A program made the position numbers and the translations under genes. The notes beneath the pieces are model-generated. The model was given only the letters and a program-made list of their open reading frames with translations, did not search any database and had not been told where the DNA came from. Of a stretch of DNA of 43,229 bases, positions 1 to 6,594 are shown in pieces; position 1 is the first letter of the stretch, and every line of letters starts with the position of its first letter. This stretch comes from Candidatus Poribacteria bacterium (GTDB lineage Bacteria; Poribacteria; WGA-4E; WGA-3G), in assembly GCA_009845545.1 (NCBI GenBank), contig VXZK01000240.1, forward strand, positions 1 to 43,229, written 5' to 3'.

Positions 1-26
1 ATTTTTGAATCTTCTTTTTCAAGCCC

Positions 27-50
27 GGTGCGGTTCCAAACCGCACCTAC
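27..50. repeat. Dispersed hairpin repeat (family A)
   Basis: A perfect 9-bp stem (GGTGCGGTT / AACCGCACC) closes a 3-nt loop at 27-47 and is followed by CTAC. A near copy with one stem mismatch lies at 5355-5378, and looser copies are at about 9013-9036 and 27171-27195. All lie between genes. The family looks like a REP-type short interspersed element. The rest of bases 1-120 shows nothing else recognisable. Confidence 0.6.
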
Positions 51-160
51 CGGTCCTGGGGGGCCAAAATTGGATGGAAAAACCGAGAACTAAATAGTCC
101 TGAATAAAACGTCCGGCAATTATGGACTTTGAAAGTACAAATAGGTCAGAAGGAGTTTTT

Positions 161-826
161 ATGAATATTTTGATGTTACGGCATTCCGCTGGGTTTGAAC
201 ATAGCTACCTACCAGACGCAGAAGTTGCACTGAAGCAGATTGGTGCAGCAAACGGTTGGAACGTCACTACAACGCACCGATGTGACCGGATTACTGCTGA
301 AAATCTCGAAAAACAAGACATCGTCGCGTTCGCAACGACAGGCAATTTACCGTTCGATGCTGCGCAAAAAGAGGCGTTATTGAGTTTCGTTCGTAACGGA
401 AAAGCGTTCTTTGGCATCCACAATGCGACAGATACATGCTACGATTGGCCCGAATACGGTGAAATGCTCGGTGGTTACTTCGCTGGCCATCCGTGGCACG
501 AAGAGGTGAATGTCATCGTTGAGGATACTGACCATCCGGCGACCCGTATGTTGGGCAGCAGTTTCAAGGTTGTTGACGAAATTTATACCTTCAAAAGTTG
601 GGATCGTAACAAAACGCGGGTGCTGATGCGTTTGGATAACGATTCTATTGATGTCTCTCGCGGCAATCGCGAGGATAACGATTACGCCCTCGGCTGGTGT
701 CATACATACGGAAAGGGACGCGTGATGTACACTGCCCTGGGGCACCCTGATGCGCTTTGGAGCGAAAAATGGTTCCATGAACATATCGCCGGGTGCATCC
801 GATGGGCAGGTGGATTGGAAGATTAG
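161..826 (+). CDS. ThuA-like domain protein
   Basis: This 221-aa soluble protein belongs to the ThuA (trehalose utilisation-like) family, which adopts a class I glutamine-amidotransferase-like fold; its reaction is not established. Family features seen are FFGIHNATD at residues 83-91, GGYFAGHPW at 104-112, DEIYTF at 139-144 and a late RVMYTALGHPD segment. The ATG at 161 is chosen because AGAAGGAG at 148-155 lies five bases upstream; an ATG at 122 in the same frame would put the Shine-Dalgarno inside the gene. It converges on the Gfo/Idh gene, with one base between the stop codons. ThuA and Gfo/Idh/MocA genes are often neighbours in sugar catabolism loci, so a role in carbohydrate processing is likely, but the substrate cannot be told. 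Confidence 0.88.
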   Translation: MNILMLRHSAGFEHSYLPDAEVALKQIGAANGWNVTTTHRCDRITAENLEKQDIVAFATTGNLPFDAAQKEALLSFVRNGKAFFGIHNATDTCYDWPEYGEMLGGYFAGHPWHEEVNVIVEDTDHPATRMLGSSFKVVDEIYTFKSWDRNKTRVLMRLDNDSIDVSRGNREDNDYALGWCHTYGKGRVMYTALGHPDALWSEKWFHEHIAGCIRWAGGLED

Positions 827-827
827 G

Positions 828-1829
828 TTAACTCGGTATAACGCCTGTGGCTCGTAGAAGGGTCTCCTGCACCAACAATTCATGTGACACAGGACGATCC
901 GGTGGTTGGTCTCCCGCAATGGTCGCTAAAAACGCGTCAAGTTCAAGTTCGTAGGTGCGTTGACGGCTCTCACCGTCTATCTCTACGATCTGTTCCCCTT
1001 GTGAATATTCCCCTTTCGCTGTCTCTAAACAGAGGCGAATTTTCAACCCTGGTTCAAAAGGTTCAACGATAATGGCACTCCCTTCACTCCCGTAGACTTC
1101 AAACCGGCGCGCAACGGGTCTCGGTTCTAAAGCAGAGATTGTGATAAACGCCATGGCGTTTTCAAATTCATAGACAGTGAGCGTGTTATCTTTGAAAGGT
1201 TCAACCGAATCGCCGTCGTTTCGGAGGAAAGAGGTGACCTTCTCCGGTCGTCCGAGGAGCCAGAGGACCTGGTCGAGGACATGCCCACCCAAATCAAAGA
1301 AGATACCCCCGATGTGTTGGCTGATACGCGTGCGTGCTTCAAGAGAGATGTTGGTTGACATGTGGGCGCGAACGGAGAAAACATCGCCTAAGAATCCGGT
1401 GTGCACCCATTCGGCAACCTGCCTGAAGGCGGAATGATACCGCAGCATATAGCCCATCTGTACGTGTAGCGATTTTTCCTGCGCGGTATTAATGACGCGT
1501 TGCCACTGTTCCCAGTTCTCACCGGCGGGTTTGTCGTACCAGACGTGTTTTCCAGCGTTTACAATCTGCTCGGTCTGATCTAAACTTTCGGCGTTGTTGC
1601 CTTCCGAAGCAACTGCCACGATACTATCATCGCTGAGCATCTCCTCAGCATCCGCAAACCAGTGGACACCCTCAAACGTTCCGCCATTCGCCTGAAGTTT
1701 TTCGCGTTGTTGTGCGTCAGGTTCAAACACACCTGCGACTTCAACATCGGGATTGACAAGCATCGCTTGCATTTTACCGCGTGCGTGTCCGTGCTTCGTT
1801 CCGTATTGTGCCATCCGTATTTTCGCCAT
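828..1829 (-). CDS. Gfo/Idh/MocA family oxidoreductase
   Basis: A 333-aa NAD(P)-dependent oxidoreductase of the glucose-fructose oxidoreductase / inositol dehydrogenase family. The N-terminal part (about 1-120) is the Rossmann domain; YDKP at 98-101 corresponds to the family's E-K-P motif with Asp in place of Glu. The following part contains GGIFFDLGGHVLD at 174-186, the usual substrate-side helix with its conserved Asp and His. The nucleotide-binding glycines near the N-terminus are atypical (AQYGTKHGHARG). The ATG at 1829 follows GGGGAGAT about seven bases upstream. It is convergent with the ThuA-like gene. Such proteins oxidise or epimerise sugars and inositols; the substrate here is unknown. 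Confidence 0.88.
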   Translation of the reverse strand: MAKIRMAQYGTKHGHARGKMQAMLVNPDVEVAGVFEPDAQQREKLQANGGTFEGVHWFADAEEMLSDDSIVAVASEGNNAESLDQTEQIVNAGKHVWYDKPAGENWEQWQRVINTAQEKSLHVQMGYMLRYHSAFRQVAEWVHTGFLGDVFSVRAHMSTNISLEARTRISQHIGGIFFDLGGHVLDQVLWLLGRPEKVTSFLRNDGDSVEPFKDNTLTVYEFENAMAFITISALEPRPVARRFEVYGSEGSAIIVEPFEPGLKIRLCLETAKGEYSQGEQIVEIDGESRQRTYELELDAFLATIAGDQPPDRPVSHELLVQETLLRATGVIPS

Positions 1830-1933
1830 ATTTTATCTCCCCAAAATCCGAGGTTGGTAATGTGGTGTTATATGGCTATTATATGGACATGCGATTGGAT
1901 GTCAAGGAAATATTCGGGCGGTAAATATTTGGC

Positions 1934-2060
1934 AGGACTTACACAATTTTGACGATATGACGCTCCGTTAGCGGTAAACTCTCAAAAAGCAGAGACGTTC
2001 TCAGTGCACAGGAGACTAACAGTTTCCTATGCTACAAAAGAGCAACCTACGTAAGTCCTA
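1934..2060. repeat. MITE-like element with inverted ends (family E)
   Basis: About 127 bp bounded by AGGACTTACACAATTT on the left and an inverted match ACGTAAGTCCTAAATTG on the right. It has no coding content. The same terminal motif in the same arrangement recurs at 5288-5399, flanking the other side of the sigma-54 locus. It looks like a non-autonomous mobile element. The remaining intergenic bases 1830-1933 and 2061-2097 show nothing else I can name. Confidence 0.5.
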
Positions 2061-2097
2061 AATTGAATAAAAAACGGTTTCGCAGCGTCTAAACGAT

Positions 2098-2415
2098 CTA
2101 CTCATCATCCAAGTCATTCATTTCCTCTTGCTCTGCGAAGTCTTCTTGGGCTTTTTTGAACTCTGCTAAGTCTTCTTGGGCTTCTTGGAACTGACGTAGT
2201 GTTGTTTTATTTGGAAAGAGGAGGAATATTGCGTGCGCATAATCGACGTATTCATCCATCGGCACACCTTTCCCCGCTTTCCATTTCTTTTCAACTTCTA
2301 CAATGATGTCAATCTCTGGAACATCTCCAAACTGTTCAATGAGTTCTTCACGGAAGATTTTGGCATACTCTTGTAGTAATTTGCTGGCATGAGCCAGCGG
2401 TAGAGGTGGGACCAT
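2098..2415 (-). CDS. Hypothetical protein with one GDIPEV-type module
   Basis: This 105-aa protein is not recognised from any named family. Residues 15-75 match the module repeated in the upstream genes: an amphipathic helix, then EQFGDVPEI, a basic stretch, and an aromatic helix ending FLLFPNKTTLRQF. The tail is a strongly acidic and glutamine-rich coiled-coil-like segment ending in DDE. Unlike its neighbours it has no signal peptide or membrane anchor. The ATG at 2415 has no convincing Shine-Dalgarno, so this may be a copy that lost its 5' end, or translation may be coupled to the lipoprotein gene 53 bases upstream. It is last in a three-gene minus-strand cluster probably transcribed from the sigma-54 promoter at 3955-3969. 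Confidence 0.6.
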   Translation of the reverse strand: MVPPLPLAHASKLLQEYAKIFREELIEQFGDVPEIDIIVEVEKKWKAGKGVPMDEYVDYAHAIFLLFPNKTTLRQFQEAQEDLAEFKKAQEDFAEQEEMNDLDDE

Positions 2416-2468
2416 TACTTTTTACACTGAAGAATCAACCCACCTGCACGCTAAAAAGTCTTGTTAAA

Positions 2469-3155
2469 TTAGTCATCGGGTTCTTCGCCTTGCTTCCCCT
2501 CGCGTTGTGCATCAAGATTACTAAGATGGGCCATCGCCGCTTTATACGCCCGCACGTCAGTACCTATTAACTTTGCCCCCTGCTTGTATTTTAAAACAAA
2601 GTGCGCTACGGTGTAAACCTCGGGGATATCTCCGTAACGTTTGATGAGTGATCTTAACAGGTATTCATAATATTCTTCCGGATCCCGCGCGATCCATTCG
2701 CTTTCAGTTTCGGAGCGTCCGGGCTTCGTTAGATCAGGAAGTTTAGTCGTTTGTTGTAATGCTTCCAGGGTTTCTTCATTCGGGAAAAGACGGTGCAGGG
2801 CTTCGCTTTTAGCGATAAATTGCTCTCGTGTTTTCTGCCCTGGATGTCGATCAAATGCGATGAGATAGCGCACCTCAGGAATATCACCAAACTGTTTGAG
2901 CAGTTGTCCATGGTAACCTTTTTTATACCACTCTTTGTCTTCTCTGAGAGACCAGCCAGCGGAGTGGGACTCCAAAATTTCTGCGATATCCGCATCTGAT
3001 AGCTGCCACAAGGGACCTGAGGCACCGGATGGAAATTTGAATTCTTCCGATACGGGAAACAGTGTTACGTCGTCGCTACCACATCCGAAAAAAGGAAATA
3101 AACCCAGTAAAAAAGCGAGATAAAAAAACTTTGAACTTTTGAAAATGCTTTTCAT
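2469..3155 (-). CDS. Lipoprotein with two GDIPEV-type modules
   Basis: A 228-aa predicted lipoprotein. The N-terminus has a basic start, a hydrophobic stretch and the lipobox F-F-G-C with Cys25, followed by GSDD, so it should be acylated and anchored on the periplasmic side of a membrane. Two copies of an unnamed module follow, at about residues 76-136 (LLKQFGDIPEV) and 160-212 (LIKRYGDIPEV). Each has an aromatic helix before the motif and a helix ending in a YKAAMAHL or EALHRLFP type sequence. The tail is acidic. AGGAGGA at 3162-3168 lies six bases before the ATG and overlaps the end of the upstream broken gene, which suggests an operon. The function is unknown; the repeated helical module suggests protein binding, but that is inference. 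Confidence 0.75.
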   Translation of the reverse strand: MKSIFKSSKFFYLAFLLGLFPFFGCGSDDVTLFPVSEEFKFPSGASGPLWQLSDADIAEILESHSAGWSLREDKEWYKKGYHGQLLKQFGDIPEVRYLIAFDRHPGQKTREQFIAKSEALHRLFPNEETLEALQQTTKLPDLTKPGRSETESEWIARDPEEYYEYLLRSLIKRYGDIPEVYTVAHFVLKYKQGAKLIGTDVRAYKAAMAHLSNLDAQREGKQGEEPDD

Positions 3156-3166
3156 GAGGAATCCTC

Positions 3167-3836
3167 CTAATTGAAACTGACCTTAACTCCAGACGCTCTC
3201 AATTCTCGTAGTTGGTCAAGGGTTTGCTTAGTTTTTTCACTCGGGAAGAAGATGGTACATGGCTTCAAGATAGGCCTCGTATTTACTAAATGTTGACGGG
3301 ATACCTTTGGCTCTGTTTAATCTGTGCTCGCCAACGATGTGAACTTCAGGAATGTCCCCAAACTGTTTGAGAAGTTGGGCATAAAAATACTCAGCGTGCA
3401 ACTCAGGATCTTCTGTCTTGTGCCAGTCGCGTGGTGGATATGTATCATCAGTATCTCCACTCACAGGTGTTCCTGTATCCGCTTCTTGGGCATCCAATTT
3501 TTTCCAAGAGGTTGCCGTAGGTTGTGATACATCAACCTCGCTATCTTCTCGCCAGTCATCCGCCGCTCTGCTATTCGTAGATTCTTTCGTTTATGTGTGT
3601 GCAACGCTTTCATGCGGTTCAGCGTGCCACGTGTCATCGGCGTGAAAATGTCCACCTCGCGAGGTATCACCAATGGAAACTTCTGCCGTCGGTTTCGCCA
3701 CCGGTTCTACAACCTTGTAAATTTTGATCGGTGCTTTAGGTGTGTAAGTGTTTAGGAAGTAAACACTGACGACACAACAGATGACTAATACCAACACGCC
3801 TATAAAGAAGCGTTTACTGAAAAACTCTCTGAACAT
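3167..3836 (-). pseudogene. Membrane-anchored GDIPEV-module gene, broken
   Basis: One gene split by two lesions. It starts at ATG 3836 with GGAG seven bases upstream, has a transmembrane helix at about residues 10-28, then a Pro/Thr/His-rich stretch, and meets an in-frame TAA at 3591-3593 (81 aa). Reading on in the same frame gives continuous sensible protein, including a TTG-started stretch at 3237-3497, through LLKQFGDIPEV to HLLPE and a TGA at 3237-3239. Dropping one base at the CCCGAG there restores the module end (LLPSEKTKQTLDQL), matching LFPNEETLEAL in the lipoprotein, and runs to TAG at 3167-3169. The intact gene would encode about 220 residues. Two independent sequencing errors are possible but less likely than decay. 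Confidence 0.65.
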
Positions 3837-3954
3837 GTTAAATCTCCGTGTTGATTGGTGTTTCTACCACTACCCTAACCGCTCCGCAGTCTAAAGGCAT
3901 TGGGGTTCTAACGTAACTAATATTAACGGATTTGGTTTACACTCCACATATTAA

Positions 3955-3969
3955 GCAAAAACCGTGCCA
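3955..3969 (-). promoter_or_regulatory. Sigma-54 (-24/-12) promoter
   Basis: On the minus strand the sequence reads TGGCAC, five bases, TTGC, then T, an exact match to the RpoN consensus TGGCAC-N5-TTGCW. Transcription would start near 3943, about 107 bases before the start codon at 3836. It is correctly oriented for the three GDIPEV-module genes, and a sigma-54 activator gene lies directly upstream. The flanking stretch 3837-4178 holds no gene; it carries this promoter and the two palindromes described next. Confidence 0.8.
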
Positions 3970-4080
3970 ATTGGTGAAATCGTGATATCCAGCCCTGTTA
4001 TAACTTTGTCTGTCAAGGTGGTACGCGGGATCCAGGCTGAACGCGATGTGATTGGGTTGCTTAAAGTTGTTTTTTGCCGA

Positions 4081-4099
4081 GTGTTCCAAAATGGAACAC
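4081..4099. promoter_or_regulatory. 19-bp palindrome, probable activator site 1
   Basis: A perfect inverted repeat, GTGTTCCA-AAA-TGGAACAC. It lies about 138-156 bases upstream of the predicted sigma-54 start site, the usual distance for an enhancer-binding protein. It differs from the second site only at one symmetric pair of positions, as expected for a dimer-binding operator. Its assignment to the adjacent regulator is inference from position. Confidence 0.65.
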
Positions 4100-4147
4100 A
4101 TTTGGGAACAGTTGGCTTGCGAAACCTTTGATAAAGCGGGTTCCAGC

Positions 4148-4176
4148 GTGTTGTGTTTCAAAATGAAACACAACAC
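4148..4176. promoter_or_regulatory. 29-bp palindrome, probable activator site 2
   Basis: A perfect 13-bp inverted repeat around AAA. Its core at 4153-4171 is GTGTTTCA-AAA-TGAAACAC, matching site 1 except for one symmetric base pair. The two centres (4090 and 4162) are 72 bp apart, close to seven helical turns, so both sites face the same side. It starts two bases past the regulator's stop codon, but on the minus strand no T-run follows, so an operator is more likely than a terminator. Confidence 0.6.
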
Positions 4177-4178
4177 TT

Positions 4179-4371
4179 TTAGGATGGCAGGTTATATTTC
4201 TTCATTTTCCGATAAAGTGTGGTTCTGCCGATGCCCAATGCCTCTGCCGCATCAGAGGTATTATTGCTCGTCACCTTGAGTGCATGGACGATGGCTCGGC
4301 GTTCTACTTCGTCAAGCGGAAGAATAGTAGTAGTATCCATTGGGTCACTTGTAGCCGGTTGTGCCCCCCCC
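4179..4371 (-). pseudogene. Out-of-frame Fis-type HTH domain of the sigma-54 activator
   Basis: In the frame one base away from the AAA+ part, this segment encodes a linker and then a typical C-terminal Fis-family helix-turn-helix: LPLDEVERRAIVHAL, then SDAAEALGIGRTTLYRKMKKY, ending NLPS and TAA at 4179-4181. Removing one G from the eight-G run (written as C at 4364-4371) joins it to the upstream coding sequence, giving a 326-aa activator of normal domain order. I treat it as the 3' end of the same gene. As sequenced, it would be translated only if the reading frame slips. Confidence 0.7.
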
Positions 4372-5160
4372 TCGCGTCTGATGTAAAAGGAGGCTTTGGG
4401 GTTGCAGTCGGTCCGTTGTCTCGTATAAAACTGCCCTCTCAATGACGTTTTCCAGTTCGCGCACGTTGCCGGGAAAGTCATGCTGCGTTAACATTTGTAA
4501 GGCATCAGTAGAAATGTCGCGAATGGATTTTTCGGCGGCTGCGGCATATTTTTCCAAGAAGTGATGTGTCAAGATAGGAATATCCCCGCGCCGATCTCTC
4601 AGAGGCGGAACCGTGATAGGGAATGCCGCGAGACGATGGTACAAATCCTCACGGAAATATCCGTCTCTGATAGCATCTTCTAAATCCTGATTCGTAGCAG
4701 CCAGAACCCGGATGTCAGTGGCGATGGTGCTTGTGCCGCCGAGTCTCTGAAATTCTCGTTCTTGTAGGACGCGCAGCAGCTTCGTCTGCAAAATGAGTGG
4801 CATATCCCCAATTTCATCAAGAAAAAGTGTCCCGGTGTCCGCTTGTTCAAAGTATCCGATCCGACGCTCGCTTGCCCCGGTGAAAGCCCCGGGTTCATTG
4901 CCAAACAACTGACTTTCAATCAAGTCGGTTGGTATTGCAGCACAATTGATGGCAACGAAAGGACCTGCGTTTCGCGGGCTGTTATCGTGTATTGCTTTTG
5001 CGATCAATTCTTTGCCGGTCCCGGTTTCGCCTTGAATCAGGACGCTAATATCTCCTGCTGTCGCTGTTTGAATTTGGATGAACAGGTGCTGCATATTTTT
5101 GCTTTTGCCGATAATTTTGCCAAAGGAATGGTCGGTCTCAAGTTCAGGTTGTAACTTCAC
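4345..5160 (-). CDS. Sigma-54-dependent activator, AAA+ part, frameshifted before HTH
   Basis: An enhancer-binding protein that would remodel RNA polymerase-sigma-54. Visible motifs are Walker A GETGTGK (44-50), the sigma-54-contacting GAFTGA loop (91-96), Walker B TLFLDEIG (111-118) and an arginine region [10 protein letters not shown], ending with the [11 protein letters not shown] helix. There is no N-terminal receiver or sensor domain, as in PspF-type activators. GTG at 5160 is chosen because AGGAGC lies at 5165-5170; a TTG at 5274 in frame has no such site. As written the frame ends at 4345 after a run of eight G, losing the HTH. Seven G would restore it. It lies directly upstream of a perfect sigma-54 promoter and two matching palindromes, which it probably serves. 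Confidence 0.85.
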   Translation of the reverse strand: MKLQPELETDHSFGKIIGKSKNMQHLFIQIQTATAGDISVLIQGETGTGKELIAKAIHDNSPRNAGPFVAINCAAIPTDLIESQLFGNEPGAFTGASERRIGYFEQADTGTLFLDEIGDMPLILQTKLLRVLQEREFQRLGGTSTIATDIRVLAATNQDLEDAIRDGYFREDLYHRLAAFPITVPPLRDRRGDIPILTHHFLEKYAAAAEKSIRDISTDALQMLTQHDFPGNVRELENVIERAVLYETTDRLQPQSLLLHQTRGGGTTGYK

Positions 5161-5287
5161 GGTTGCTCCTTTTATCGTAGCGTCTGGGGTGTGTAATGAT
5201 TTGCACACGTTTTGAAACGACGGGAGAACCCTGAAGGGTTTCCCTACTACAAACGCTGTTCTGGTAAGGAACAAGTGTATATAGGAT

Positions 5288-5399
5288 AGGACTTACGCAA
5301 AATTGGTTCAGAACGCCTATTTTGATATAATAAAGGCACTTTCTATCAGGGTTCGGTGCGGTTAGAAACCGCCCCTACCAGGGGAGTGCGTAAGCCCTA
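5288..5399. repeat. MITE-like element with inverted ends (family E)
   Basis: About 112 bp bounded by AGGACTTACGCA and the inverted GTGCGTAAGCCCT. It contains a family A hairpin (GGTGCGGTT ... AACCGCCCC at 5355-5375). It is the second copy of the element at 1934-2060 and lies on the other side of the sigma-54 locus. The gene-free stretch 5161-5616 holds this element, a weakly structured remainder, and the promoter at 5560-5588. Confidence 0.5.
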
Positions 5400-5559
5400 A
5401 GTAATTCCAATGGATATGCAGGTTTTTTGATGGGTCAATGTGATTACCAAAGTTACAGCGACAATCTTTGCGATGTGGCAGTGATATGAATGAGGCAATT
5501 TTATCATAATTTTGAAAAGGTGTCAAATTGTTTTTGGAAAATTGAACAGAAAAACAAAT

Positions 5560-5588
5560 TTGACAAAAAAGGGTGAACGCTTTACAAT
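5560..5588 (+). promoter_or_regulatory. Sigma-70-type promoter
   Basis: TTGACA at 5560-5565, a 17-base spacer, then TACAAT at 5583-5588. Transcription would begin near 5595, some 22 bases before the ATG at 5617. This is a strong match to the vegetative consensus and is correctly placed for the TIM-barrel gene. Confidence 0.7.
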
Positions 5589-5616
5589 AGACGAAAAAAC
5601 AGAGGTAGGATACAGC

Positions 5617-6426
5617 ATGCGAATTGCGATATGCAACGAAATGTTTGAAGATTGGAAAATTGAAGATGTTTTCACTTATGCTGCAGAACTCGGCTACGAG
5701 GCAGTTGAGATTGCGCCGTTCACCTTGGCAGATTCGGTTTTAGACATCAGCGAAACCGAACGGACACGTATCCGTAAGGCGGCGGCAGATGCGAAGATAG
5801 AGATTGCGGGGCTGCACTGGCTGCTCGTCTCGCCGCCGGGGTTGTACGTTAATCATCCGGATGCCGAGATTCGTGAAGAGACGCGGGATTATTTTCTGGC
5901 ACTGGTAAATCTGTGTGCGGATTTAGGTGGAAAAGTAATGGTCATCGGTTCACCCCAACAACGGAACGTGATGGATCCGCTCAGTTTCGATGAGGCGTGG
6001 GAGTACGCACGGGCGACTTTCTCTGAAAGTGCTGCACTGGCAGGCGAGAGAGATGTCATGCTGTGCATGGAACCGTTATCGAGCGATCAGACGAACTTTA
6101 TCACGCACCCGGATAAAGCCGTTGAGATGGTGGAGGCTGTCAATCATCCGAATTTTCAGATGATCCTGGACGTGTGTAGTACCGCGAAAGAAGCGATAGA
6201 TATGCCGACACAGATCCGTAGACACGCGCCACACGTCGCACATTTTCACTCCAATGACGATAACGGCTATCTGCCCGGTTCTGGCGGTGTAGACTATCCA
6301 CCGATTATTGAGGCATTGAAAGAGATTGACTATAAGGGGTATGTCTCGACAGAGGTTTTTGATTTCAAACCGGATCCGAAGACGATCGCGAAACAGAGCA
6401 TCGAATTTGTGAAATCGCTACTATAA
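5617..6426 (+). CDS. Sugar phosphate isomerase/epimerase family protein
   Basis: A 269-aa protein of the xylose isomerase-like TIM-barrel family (AP endonuclease 2 fold), which includes sugar and inositol isomerases and epimerases. Family features are EIAPF at the end of the second strand, conserved acidic and His residues in CMEPLSS, MILDVCST and VAHFHSNDDNG, and the late STEVFDFKPDP strand. These are the usual metal ligands. ATG 5617 is preferred over one at 5512 because AGGTAGGA lies six bases upstream and the promoter at 5560-5588 would otherwise lie inside the gene. It is followed by an unrecognised 525-aa gene on the same strand. Substrate unknown; carbohydrate metabolism is likely. Confidence 0.85.
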   Translation: MRIAICNEMFEDWKIEDVFTYAAELGYEAVEIAPFTLADSVLDISETERTRIRKAAADAKIEIAGLHWLLVSPPGLYVNHPDAEIREETRDYFLALVNLCADLGGKVMVIGSPQQRNVMDPLSFDEAWEYARATFSESAALAGERDVMLCMEPLSSDQTNFITHPDKAVEMVEAVNHPNFQMILDVCSTAKEAIDMPTQIRRHAPHVAHFHSNDDNGYLPGSGGVDYPPIIEALKEIDYKGYVSTEVFDFKPDPKTIAKQSIEFVKSLL

Positions 6427-6453
6427 CGCAAGTCACCACCTATTTATCTACAT

Positions 6454-6520
6454 AGCACTCCTACGGAGTGCGGTCCCTTAAATATGCTTTTTCTATAGAC
6501 ATAGCACCCCTACGGGGTGA
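6454..6520. repeat. Two short hairpin repeats (family C)
   Basis: Two copies of an ATAGCAC(T/C)CCTACGG(A/G)GTG hairpin, at 6452-6470 and 6501-6519. The bases that differ are on opposite sides of the stem, so pairing is kept in both (CACTCC/GGAGTG and CACCCC/GGGGTG around TAC). Such compensated differences point to selection for the folded form. They lie in the 168-base gap before the next gene. Confidence 0.6.
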
Positions 6521-6594
6521 GGAAAGTGTGTGAAAAATCACCTTGAATCTTCAAAGCTTGTTAGTAGCAACTTGGGTTACTATAGGAGAGATTG

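Noticed and set aside
377..919. 180-aa reading frame opposite the ThuA-like gene
   Set aside because: It lies antisense to a well-supported gene, has no family features, and its composition is that of a shadow frame.
3591..3593. TAA as a recoded or read-through codon
   Set aside because: No slippery site or recoding element was seen nearby, and a second lesion downstream in the same gene makes decay or sequence error the simpler reading.
4148..4176. Palindrome after the regulator stop as a terminator
   Set aside because: On the regulator's strand no T-run follows the stem, and its core matches the second palindrome 72 bp away, which fits an operator better.
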